A model generated the notes under the pieces. It had not been told where the DNA came from. It saw only the letters and a program-made list of their open reading frames with translations, and ran no database searches. A program made the translations under genes and the position numbers. Shown piece after piece: positions 12,701 through 22,533 of a stretch of 64,000 bases of DNA (its first letter is position 1; every line of letters begins with the position of its first letter). This DNA is from Zea mays. Taxonomy: Eukaryota > Streptophyta > Magnoliopsida > Poales > Poaceae. The DNA lies in assembly GCF_902167145.1 (NCBI RefSeq), contig NC_050098.1:108600207-108664206 (forward strand), read 5' to 3'.

Positions 12701-13068
12701 CTACATGAACTCCCACCTTCGGTGAGTTCATGCCACATTATTCCCCACAACTTGTTGAGCGATGAACGTATGTGAGCTCACTCTTGCTGTCTCACACCCC
12801 CCACAGGAGAAGAACAGGTGGTTCAGGAGGAGCCACAAGGCGAAGAGTATGATCTGATCTAGGTGGCGTTTCTCAGTCGACATAGGCGCCGACGATCCTT
12901 AGTTCGTTTTACATTTATTCCTTTATTTTGTAATAAGTCTTCCGCTATGTAATAATTACTCTGATGTTTTATGACATTTATCTCTATACACTCTGTTATT
13001 ATATATGTTGTCTTCTTGGCGCATGTATGAGATGCACCCGGCTTTGTTCCTTAAAACCGGGTGTTACA
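9791..13068 (+). mobile_element. Solo LTR A of a Tekay-type gypsy family (3.28 kb)
   Basis: It begins TGTAATACC and ends GGTGTTACA and is flanked by the exact duplication GTCCG (9786-9790 and 13069-13073), so it is a solo LTR left by recombination between two LTRs. It contains no gag or pol. Segments are shared with the LTRs at 15965-24863, 39417-58366 and 59298-60562, for example the GTGCTACCACAAGGGT block near 12130 and the GAGCGATGAACGTATGTGAGC block near 12757. ORFs of up to 158 codons in it (for example 10036-10512) are chance frames in GC-rich LTR sequence. Orientation is inferred from the PPT-LTR junction of the related copy at 15965. Confidence 0.85.
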
Positions 13069-13510
13069 GTCCGGTGCGCCAGACTGGTCTCCGGTGAAAA
13101 GGCCGCTCTCGGGAGTTGACGACGGTGTACGGCTATAATTCACCGGACGGTCCTGTGGTGCACCGGACTGTCCGGTGAGTCATCCACGGCGAACTCGTCG
13201 CTCTTGGAAAACGGAAAAGGCGACGTGGCTATAATTCATCGGATTGTCCAGTGGTGCACCGGACTGTCCGGTAAGCCAACGATCGCTAGCGCCAACGGTC
13301 AGCCGCGAGATCTGTGGGCGACGCGTGGCAGCTCCAACGGTCGGTAGGGGGCACCGGACTATCCGGTGTGCACCGGACAGTGTCCGGTGCGCCAATGGGC
13401 CTGAAGCTGCAACGGTCGACTTTGCCTGATTTGGAAGGAAATTGCGCACCGGAGAAGCTACTGTGGCTGTCTGGTGGCGCACTAGACTGTCCGGTGCTCC
13501 ACTCGACAGA
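13069..13510 (+). repeat. Palindrome array in the Copia-1 LTR
   Basis: Imperfect copies of CACCGGACTGTCCGGTG occur at about 13141-13180, 13250-13273, 13349-13392 and 13475-13500, upstream of the TATA box. More copies lie at 9753-9790 before the insertion. Conserved palindromes in this position are a described Sirevirus LTR feature and are suspected regulatory sites. Confidence 0.8.
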
Positions 13511-13568
13511 AGGCAAGGATAGCCTTCCTTGTTGGCCTCCAACGGCTCCTAGCTGCATGCCTTGGGGC

Positions 13569-13576
13569 TATAAAAG
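13569..13576 (+). promoter_or_regulatory. TATA box of the Copia-1 LTR
   Basis: TATAAAAG lies after the palindrome array and a GC-rich stretch, the expected order for a Sirevirus U3 promoter. Confidence 0.65.
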
Positions 13577-14161
13577 GGACCCCTAGGCGTATGGAGGAGC
13601 CAACTAAGTATTCACTAAGCATTCTAAGACTCTCACACTCCGCCTCCGCGCATTTGATCGATTGTGTTAGTGATTTGAGCTCCGTTCGAGCTGTGAACTC
13701 TCTGTGCTACATTTCGAGCTCAAGTCTTGGCTTGTGTGCGTGTGTGTGCTGCGGATTTGTGTGTTGTGTGTGTTGCTCTCTTAGCCTTACTCTTGTGCCT
13801 TCTTTGTGATCTTTATTGTAAGGGCGAGAGGCTCCAACTTGTGGAGATTCCTCGCAAACGGGAGAAAGACTATAAGAAAGAAAGTCGCGGTATTCAAGTT
13901 GATCATTGATCACTTGAAAGGGGTTGAGTGCAACCCTCGTCCATTGGGACGCCACAACGTGGAAGTAGGCAAGTGTCACTTGGCCGAACCATGGGATAAA
14001 AATCGCGTGTCTCTTGTGTTGCCTTCTCTGTGATTGTTTTATCCACAAGAACTCGCTTCAAAACTGCTTAGTCACGCTAACACTTTAAGAACTAAGTTTT
14101 GTGGCTATTTAATGTTTGATTTTACAGGATCACCTATTCACCCCCCCTCTAGGTGCTCTCA

Positions 14162-14465
14162 AGAGTAATGTCCACAATTGAATCTGCATATACATATAGG
14201 CATAAAAAATGTTTATAAAATAATTAGACAACCTATATTATCTCTCCATTAAAATATAGCTAGTACCATATATCTATTTTGTCTTGACAGATTCTATCTT
14301 ACCTTTGGAGATTCATCTTATAAACCTAGTAACCTGACATAGACACTAAACAACAGATCAAGCTCTACTCATGATTCTTCAGTTTATGACCAGCTACTAG
14401 CCTATCTGTTTGCCTACTAAATAAGTTCCCTTGCAAAACTATCTTACCATATATTTCTAATCCAG
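14162..14465 (+). other. Leader of element B upstream of gag
   Basis: This is AT-rich and non-coding. It ends in TTTCTAATCCAG directly before the gag ATG, a sequence resembling a plant 3' splice site. No primer-binding site is visible; it would lie on the other side of the Copia-1 insertion. Confidence 0.5.
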
Positions 14466-15719
14466 ATGGTCAATACTAGGAAGGGAGGCGGTATCGATCC
14501 GCCTACTAACCACCGTAGCAGGAGGACTGTTAACCAACCACAACCAGAGATGAACCCTCCACCGACTAGAACCCATCCAGTTGCCGCCGCTCAGATGCAG
14601 CTACTACAGCAAATGGCAAACACCATGACAGAAATGCAAGCACAAATGTGACAAGAACATCAGGAGATGTGCTAGGAACGGTAGGAAATATGACAGGAAA
14701 TGAGGCAAGAACGCCAAGAAATGCGCCAAGTATGGCTGGAACAACAACTACCACCTCCACCACCATCAGCTCCGCCCAGGGATAAGCACCAGGAGTTTAT
14801 GAGTCACAATCCACCTACATTCTCTAACTCCTCGGATCCACTACAAGCTGATGACTGGCTAAAGTCCATGGACATGATGCTCAACATAGCCCAATGTACT
14901 GACAGAGAGAAGGTTCTATATGCATCGAGTTGCCTCATTGGCCCAGCTGTGGATTGGTGGGATGCATATTGCGCTGCTCATGCTGCTGCCAACACCATCA
15001 CCTAGGCAGAATTCTCCACTCAATTCAGGAATTACCATATTCCTGCTAGACTTATGAAGATTAAAAAGGAGTTTCTATCCCTCAAACAAGGAGGCTTGTC
15101 CGTAAGAGAATACATGGACAAATTTATCCAGTTATCTCAGTATGCTCCTGGGGAAGTTGATGACGATGAGAAGTAGGAGCTCTTTCTAGAAGGTTTGATT
15201 GGGCCATTACAATACCAGCTGATATCACACACATTCCCGTCCTTCCAAAGACTACTGGACAAAGCTATTGCTCTGGAAAACAAGAGGGCTGAGTTTGGAG
15301 AAAAGAAAAAAGCTACTAACTAGGGACAAGCTGGAAGTAGTCCCCGTTATACTACTACTCAAAGTACACCTGCTCGTGACAGTTCCGGGCAACAAACTCA
15401 ACAGACCCAATCTGCTCCTCCTCAAGCAAGCACTCTAGCTGGACCTGTTGCTCCTAATACATCCACAAACAGGTCGTGCTTCAAGTGTGGGCAGGCTGGA
15501 CACTATGCCAACTACTGTCCCAACAGAGCAGCTTACACCACTCCAGCTCCGATGAAGCAGGGTTAGTCCTCGGGAGGCAAGAGTCAGCAATTATCCGTCA
15601 ACCGGGGGCAGCTCAACCATATGGAAGTAGAAGCTGAACCTGGTGAACCTGAAAATCAAGAATAGATGCCGGTTGAAGGTGAAGAAGCCAGTGAAGAAGT
15701 CAACGAGCAGCAAGATTAG
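14466..15719 (+). pseudogene. gag: Element B gag with zinc knuckle, interrupted by stops
   Basis: The frame opens at ATG 14466 (MVNTRKGGG). A Gln/Met-rich repetitive segment (MRQERQEMRQ type) follows, then the gag core with PLQADDWLKSMDMML, GPAVDWWDAY and LSVREYMDKF. A canonical CX2CX4HX4C zinc knuckle (CFKCGQAGHYANYC) is at 15477-15518. An acidic tail ends at TAG 15717-15719. The frame never shifts, but there are about nine internal stops, clustered at 14649-14696 and then near 15003, 15174, 15321, 15564 and 15663. Most are TAG or TGA where CAG, TGG or CGA would be expected. Without the stops it would be about 417 residues. Confidence 0.82.
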
Positions 15720-15964
15720 GGCATATACATATGTATACATATATATATAAGTAGTATTTTAAGACCTAAATAATACCTTAGGTAGTAGCTAGTATTTTAC
15801 TATTTTAGGAATAATAATAAAGTCTATTTGAACCTATGTTTTGAATGACAAGTTATGAATCATGCCGAAATTCTTAACTTTGCATATGTTGTGAGACAAG
15901 ATTAGGATACATCCTTTTTCTTACTAATCTCGAGGACGAGATTTCTTTTAAGGGGGGTAGAATT
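15720..15964 (+). other. Element B 3' region and polypurine tract
   Basis: AT-rich sequence with a TATATA microsatellite-like run (about 15722-15750) leads to CGAGGACGAGATTTC and the tract TTTTAAGGGGGGTAG just before the LTR start at 15965. The same CGAGATTCCTTTAAGGGGGG layout precedes the 3' LTR of the complete Tekay-type element at 52530. Confidence 0.7.
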
Positions 15965-16967
15965 TGTAAAGCTCAAAATTAGTATAAGAGAAAAATAATG
16001 AAATAAATAAATAAATATATTTATATGATAATGTTTTGGGATTATGAAACCTATGGAGATTAATTGGTTCATTTTTCCCTTGAGCAAATTCAATTAATGG
16101 GGTTATATTGGTCAAATAGCAAAATAAATAAATACAGAAATATGCACCTCATGATGAAGTTCTGGCATTTTTATATGTATTCAAATTATGAGACAAGTTT
16201 AAATTAGGAAATTAGAATTTGAAAATGGAAATAGAAAATAAAGGGGAAGAAGAATTAAGAAAGAGAAGGAACAAAAAAATGGAAAATGCATTACAAAGAA
16301 AAATATATATAAATAATTGTAATTCTTCATGCTAATACTTTACTTGTGGCTCAGATTTGAATTTGAACCATGAATATAAACTTGAATTTGGTTTAAATAT
16401 TGGATAATGAAATAGGAAAAAAAATAAAACCAGAAAAAGAAATAGAAAAAAAAGAAAAGGACTCACCTCGGCCGGATCTACTTAGCCTCGGCCCATTTCC
16501 ATCCCGCGCAGCCCATCTTCAGCCCTGTGCGCGCGCTCCCGTGGCAAAACAGCGCGGTCGCTTACCTGTGGGCCCCACATCATCAGTGGAGCCTCGCGCG
16601 CATCTGTTTCCGCCTGGCGCACGTTACACTGATCTCCCTCTCATGGCGCTGACGTGTGGGCCCAACACGCCAGTCGCCTTCTTCGAGTCCGACTCCGCCT
16701 TGGGATGTTGTGATCCTTCGTCGGAGATCGCGGGGTCCCGACCAACCGATTTGGGTGAGATTCCCTCGCCATTGGGGATAAGTAGGGCCGTGGCGGCTTC
16801 TCTCGTACACGAATTGACCCGGCTTCCCAACATTGACGAGCACCGCCACAGGGGAGGGGGGAACTCGCGCCACCACGGTTGGTTCTCACCTTGACTGTCG
16901 TTCCAACCCCGAAGACTAGCTCGGAGGAAGCGCATACCTCGGGGGAAAAGCTCGGAGGCGCCTAAGG

Positions 16968-17297
16968 TGTTAGCTACCTATGGAAGGAAGGAAGAATTAT
17001 GGGAAGGATACAGAAGGGAGGGAGTTCAGGAGAAGGAGAAGAAGGTAGACGAGGATGGCATTTCCATAGAGTTCAGATAGTGTTCATTACAAGCATAATT
17101 CCTGAAGACAGACATCATCTCCTACATATACTTCACACACACGGGGACCCACCAGGCAGACTAACAGATAGATAAACCCACCACACAGAGACCTGCATCA
17201 AGCCCACTCCGGACCACTCGTACGAACATTAGGACGACGCTTGCGAGCTCCTCGGTAAGTGGTTTCCTTTGTGTGCACCGGCAACGGAGGTGTAACA
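16968..17297 (-). repeat. 3' LTR of the Reina element
   Basis: This 330-bp LTR runs from TGTTAGCTACC to GGTGTAACA. The polyprotein frame extends about 100 bp into it, ending at 17198. The minus-strand sequence just outside, GAGCCAGGGAA, is the likely polypurine tract. Confidence 0.9.
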
Positions 17298-20200
17298 TTC
17301 CCTGGCTCTTGAAGACCTGCTTGACCCCAAGCAGGGGCGAACGGAAAGCACTGTTGGAGAGCTTCACGGTCCTCCCAAGTTGCGAGATCGAGCGGTAGGC
17401 CAGACCATTCCACAAGCACTTGCTGGACAAGGTGATTTCCCTTGGTAATACCTCTAGTTTGAAGAATCTGTTGAGGAACACTGAACTCCGGAAGAGCTGA
17501 TGGCAAGGTAGCAGTAGTGGCACTTTTGAAGCCTGAAGCAAGCCGGAGTTGAGAAACATGGATGGCTGGGTGTATTTTGCTAGAAGCGGGTAAGGCCAAG
17601 CGATAGGCTACATTACCCACTCTGGCTGCTACCTGATATGGTCCAAAGTACTTGTAGCTGAGTTTGTGATGAGCCCGCGGCATAACCGATGCTTGTACAT
17701 ATGGTTGAAGCTTCAAGTAAACCCAGTCACCAACCGCAAATTCCCGCTCAGACCTGTGTTTATCAGCCTGACGCTGCATGCGAAGTTGAGCTCGGACCAG
17801 GTGTTGGTGGACAAGATCCTGCATAATAGAACGTTCCTGTAACCATTCCGACAGCTGACCAGGCACAGTCTGGTTTGGAGATACGCCCAGAGAATGTGGT
17901 TTACGGCCATATAGGACTTCAAACGGAGATGAACCCAAAGCCGAATGAAAAGTAGTGTTATACCAGTATTCTGCAGTGGGTAACCAAGAGGACCATTTCT
18001 TGGGGCAAGCACTTACAAAACAGCGGAGAAATGTCTCTAGACACTGATTCACCCGTTCTGTCTGACCATCCGTCTGGGGGTGGTAGGAAGAACTCATGCG
18101 CAGCTCAGACCCGGCCAACTTGAACAGATGTTGCCAAAAGTGGCTGGTGAAGACAGGATCGCGATCTGATATAACAGCCAATGGAAATCCATGGAGGCGA
18201 TACACATTGGGAAGAAATAGTTGAGCGACAGAGGCAGCAGTATAAGGATGAGATAGTGGTATGAAGTGGGCAAACTTGGTGAACTTATCAACCACTACCA
18301 TTATACAATCTGCTGAACCTGAGCGAGGGAGACCTTCCACAAAGTCAAGTGAAACTGTGTGCCAAGCAGTAAGAGGAATGGGGAGAGGTTGAAGTTTGCC
18401 AGGATACGCCGATCTATCAGGTTTAGCTTGCAGACAAACTTGACATTGCTGTACAAATTCTTGGATGAATTGCTTCAGTTTCGGCCAGGCAAACAAACTC
18501 TTAACCCGACGATACGTGGCTGGAATGCCTGAATGACCGCCTATAGCAGAGGTGTGTAACGCGGACAGCACCCTGTTTTTTAACTGAGGATCATCGCCCA
18601 ACCAGATTCTGCCCTTGTAGCGTAAGATACCCTCCTTCAAGATAAAGTGTGGCGCTGCTGTTGGATCAAGAGACAATTTAGCGATCAAGGACAGAGCCTC
18701 TGGATCCTTTTCATAGCTGGTCTGAACGTCCTTCAGCCATTGAGGAACTACTGCTGAAACAGCCTGACACTCCGCATCAACTCTGCGCGACAAAGCATCC
18801 GCAACACGATTTTTAGAGCCCGGACGATACTGAATCTTGTATTGCAGGCCTAGCAACTTTGTGAACACCTTGTGCTACCAAGGTGTGTGGAGGCGTTGTT
18901 CATTAAGCTGCGTTAAACTCTTGTGGTCCGTGAGGATAATAAACTCAGTATGCTGAAGGTAATACCGCCACTGCTGCACTGCCAATATTACAGCAAGGTA
19001 CTCTTTCTCATAGGTTGATAATCCCCTAGATTTAGGACCCAGTGCTTTACTGAGAAATGCGAGAGGATGTCCTTTCTGCATGAGGATAGCACCCACACCG
19101 ACTGCACTCGCATCTGTTTCAATGAAGAATGTAGTGTTGAAGTCAGGCAAGGACAGTACAGGTGCTTGGGTCAGGGCGTGCTGCAGAGTATGAAATGCAA
19201 GGGTATGTTCATTAGTCCAAATGAAAAGGGCTCCCTTCTTCAACAATGTATTCAATGGCTAAGAAATGACACCAAAATGTCGGATGAATTTGCGGTAATA
19301 TCCCGCTAAGCCCAAGAAGCTACGCAATTCCTTGATATTGGTCGGTAGGGGCCATGCTGAAATAGCTTGAATCTTCACTGGATCCGTCGATACTCCGCTG
19401 GAATTTATAACATGACCGAGATAAGAAACTTGTTGTTTTGCAAATTTGCACTTGGATAGTTTAACCTTCCACTCATCCTTGGCCAGTAACTGAAAGACTT
19501 GCTGTAGGTGGCTAATGTGGTCCTCTAGAGAGGCACTGTAAATTAGGATATCATCAAAAAATACCAGAGCACATTTACGTAATAGTGGAGCCAAGGTGTG
19601 ATTCATTGCCTTTTGAAAAGTGCCTGGTGCCCCTGTTAGCCCAAATGGCATTACTCGAAACTCATAGTGTCCCAAGTGAGTTTGAAAAGCTGTTTTGTGT
19701 GCTTCTCCATCACGCAGCAGTATTTGGTGAAAGCCAGCTCGAAGGTCCAAAATAGAAAACTAGGATGCTCCAAATAATTCATCAAGTAACTCATCAATGA
19801 TAGGAACTGGGTATTTAGCCTTCACTGTCAATGCGTTGAGGTGTCGATAGTCAACACAGAAGCGCCAAGAATTATCCTTCTTTTTGACCAATAACACTGG
19901 AGACGAGAAAGCACTGGTACTGTGCTGAATCAAGCCATTGTGCAGCATTTCCACCACCTGGGTTTCTATCTCGTTCTTCAGTGCTAGAGAAAATCGGTAT
20001 GGGCGAATACTGACAGGCCGAGCCCCTTCAATTAGTGGAATATTGTGGTCACAAGAACGACTAGGAGGTAGTGATGTAGGCGGCTGAAAAATATCCTGGA
20101 AAGTTTGAAGGAGCTGCTGAACTGGTGCTGGCACTGAGAGGTCTTCAAAGGAATGGAGTTGAGCTGCATCATCTTGAGGTTCAGCCACATGCCATATTTC

Positions 20201-22168
20201 CAATAAGGTACCCGCCGGTACAAGAGGCTTGCAGCCATGAAGCACCACTGTTTGACCTGAATAAGGAAGGGACAACCATTTATGCTTCCAATCGACAGTC
20301 ATCGGGCTGAATTGCTCGAGCCAGTCCATGCCAAGGATGATATCATAACACGGCAGTGGGATAACTTTGAAAGTAGAATAAAACTGCATGTTTTGTACAG
20401 ACCACTGTGCTTCTGGCAATTCCATGACACAATTCAGTATACCACCATTTGCCACTTGGACTGATAAAGGAGTATTCATATGTGTCAACCCCACTAATGA
20501 AGAAGCATGAATATTGCTCACAAAACAGTGAGAGCTTCCTGAGTCGAGCAATATGAGCATATCCAACCCTTGTAACTGACCTTGGAATCGAAATGCCTTT
20601 GATTTAGTTTTTGTAGAAATTGCTTCAGTAGACAGTAAAATCATGAACTGTTCAGCCGAGTCTTGGAATTCGGCCTCAGGTTCTGTGGAATCGGAAGAGA
20701 GCATGTCCCAGAGCTCCTGAACAGCATGTAACTGAACTGTTGTGGCACATTGATGACCCTTACTCCACTTCTCGGCGCAATATTGACACAGGCCGCGGGC
20801 TCGGCGATAAGCACGAAGAGATGCCACTTTGCTATCAGCAGAAGATGCTGGCGATAACCCCATTTTCTGCTTAATATTGTCTCCTGAAGGTTTCTCCCAT
20901 CGATGAGGAACATTAGCTGCAGCTTGCACATGAGCTCGACCTTTATAGGGACGACCACCATGTCCAGAATCCTTCCGACTGGAAGACTCTGCCTCCTCCT
21001 GCAATAATGCCAACGCACAAGCAGTATCGAGATCTCCCGGACGCTGAACAAGAATTACAGACTTAATATCGTCCCTTAACCCATCTATGAACTTCATAGT
21101 ATAATAAAGAGGGTCGGTATTGTGCTCGTAGGTCTTAAGAATATCAATCAATTCACAGAAACGATCTACATAATCCTGGACCGAAGAATTCTGTTTGATA
21201 TGAAACATTTTCCTAATAGCGAGCTCATGCTGTTCACGTCCGAAACGATCCTGGATGGCCTGGCAAAACTGACGCCATGACAGGGATGGCAGCCGTGGCT
21301 CGATAGATTGAAGCCAACGAGCAGCAACACCCTCAAACTGCATAGTAGCGACCTTAATCCACATGTGGGGTTCAGTTTCGTACATGTCAAAATATTTCTC
21401 ACACTTGGATTGCCAAAACTTGGGACTACTGCCATCAAACGACGGAAAATTCAGTCTAGGCATACGGTGTAAACTATTGGACGACTGGCCATGATGTTCT
21501 TCTTCTCCCCACCCATAACTATTACGAACTGGGAAGGAGAATGAGGTGGGGTGTTGGGATCCGTACGTACCCTTGACCGGGAACTGGGAATCGGCAAGGG
21601 TTTGCCGAAATCCACTGTCCCGGTGTTGTGAGGCGAAGCGGTGCCCGAAGGGAGGGCCATCGGCATCTTCAACGGGGATAGATTGACGCCCCGGTGCCGA
21701 TCCTGGTGTTGGCAGAATTCCGCGCTCACCGAGGCCTCCAGGATGACCAGCGAGGCTGCGCGGTCCCAGATGTGGCCAGGGAGACTCCAGTGAAACGTGG
21801 ATCTGCTCAACGGAGTACTGCAGGTGGGCAATGGATGAATCCACCCGAGGACGCCATCCGTCGAGCAACTGGACTGCAGACTCCAGTGCCGCGACACAGA
21901 ATCCTGCGTCTTCCTTGATCTGTCGAAGCCTGGACTCGGTGTTGACATCCGACGCAGTAAGGTGGGCCTCCACGTCAGCACGGATGGACTCCGACAGGTT
22001 GGAGAGGCGCCGATCTGCTTCAGCGACGTGGGATTCGAGGCCGCCGACCCGAGACTCCCACTTAGCCTCGAGCGATTGGAACCTCTTGTCCAGTTCGGCG
22101 AGGAGCGAACGGGTTTGATTCTCTAGTGCTAGGGTGAGATTTGTCTCAGCAGGAGGAGTGTGCGACAT
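17198..22168 (-). pseudogene. gag-pol: Reina gag-pol polyprotein with three in-frame TAG codons
   Basis: The start is the ATG at 22166-22168 (MSHTPPAET), first after the LTR and PBS. One frame of about 1,656 codons runs to 17198. Order: coiled-coil N-terminus; gag core (RLNFPSFDGSSPKFW, about 21460); Reina-type Cys/His motif CQYCAEKWSKGHQC (about 20800-20750); protease LILLDSGSSHCFVS (about 20560); RT with FFDDILIYS (19535-19567); RNase H with IETDASAVG; integrase zinc finger HTSAIGGHSG...CQVCLQAK; catalytic core with VSLDFVEG, ISDRDPVF and HPQTDGQTERVN; chromodomain-like VLVEWSGLPLDLATWED near the C-terminus. The only defects are TAG at 19760-19762 (expected Trp), 19259-19261 and 18875-18877 (expected Gln). 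There are no frameshifts. Confidence 0.92.
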
Positions 22169-22189
22169 GTTTGTGGCAAGGGATCGACC

Positions 22190-22202
22190 CTCTGATACCA
22201 AT
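22190..22202 (-). other. Primer-binding site of the Reina element
   Basis: On the minus strand TTGGTATCAGAGG follows the 5' LTR, complementary to the 3' end of initiator methionine tRNA. Confidence 0.82.
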
Positions 22203-22203
22203 T

Positions 22204-22533
22204 TGTTAGCTACCTATGGAAGGAAGGAAGAATTCTGGGAAGGATACAGAAGGGAGGGAGTTCAGGAGAAGGAGAAGAAGGTAGACGAGGATGGCATTTC
22301 CATAGAGTTCAGATAGTGTTCATTACAAGCATAATTCCTGAAGACAGACATCATCTCCTACATATACTTCACACACACGGGGACCCACCAGGCAGACTAA
22401 CAGATAGATAAACCCACCACACAGAGACCTGCATCAAGCCCACTCCGGACCACTCGTACGGACATTAGGACGACGCTTGCGAGCTCCTCGGTAAGTGGTT
22501 TCCTTTGTGTGCACCGGCAACGGAGGTGTAACA
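22204..22533 (-). repeat. 5' LTR of the Reina element
   Basis: The 330 bp are nearly identical to the other LTR. The inner end at 22204 abuts the primer-binding site. Confidence 0.9.

Larger units (their letters stand above)
4462..14161 (+). mobile_element. Copia-1: Sirevirus-type Ty1/copia retrotransposon, 3' part
   Basis: The visible part runs from the middle of gag through protease, integrase, RT and RNase H, a 3' untranslated region with a polypurine tract, and the 3' LTR. Its 5' LTR and gag N-terminus lie left of the window, because Gypsy-1 splits gag at 4461/4462. The 3' LTR is in turn split by a solo LTR at 9791-13068. Domain order PR-INT-RT-RH is diagnostic of Ty1/copia. The gag coiled-coil tail, AAAAAGGGGGAGAT tract and LTR palindromes are Sirevirus traits (Opie/Ji/Giepum group). 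The whole element is inserted in the leader of the gag-only gypsy that follows. Coding capacity is lost through many stops and frameshifts. Confidence 0.9.
9503..14161 (+). repeat. Copia-1 3' LTR, split by a solo LTR
   Basis: The LTR starts TGAAAGAG after the polypurine tract and ends CTCTCA; it consists of 9503-9790 plus 13069-14161 (about 1.38 kb once the insertion and one duplication copy are removed). It carries CACCGGAC-GTCCGGTG palindromes on both sides of the insertion, a TATA box, and the CACCCCCCCTCTAGG end common to the other Sirevirus LTRs here. The five bases after it, AGAGT, may be the target duplication; the other end is outside the window. Confidence 0.85.
16968..22533 (-). mobile_element. 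Reina-type chromovirus (Ty3/gypsy), complete, 5.57 kb
   Basis: Two 330-bp LTRs bound a single polyprotein frame, and exact TAAGG duplications flank it (16963-16967 and 22534-22538). The LTRs differ at about two positions (A/C and A/G), so insertion is recent relative to its neighbours. Small size, short LTRs, initiator-Met PBS, one fused gag-pol frame and a C-terminal chromodomain fit the Reina clade of chromoviruses. It disrupts the 3' LTR of element B. Confidence 0.92.

Noticed and set aside
13180..13586. Overlapping ORFs on both strands with repeated ...GAPDxxVRCTPD... peptides
   Set aside because: The peptide repeats are translations of the LTR palindromes, not protein domains; similar frames appear wherever the palindromes occur (26122-26778, 34228-34906).
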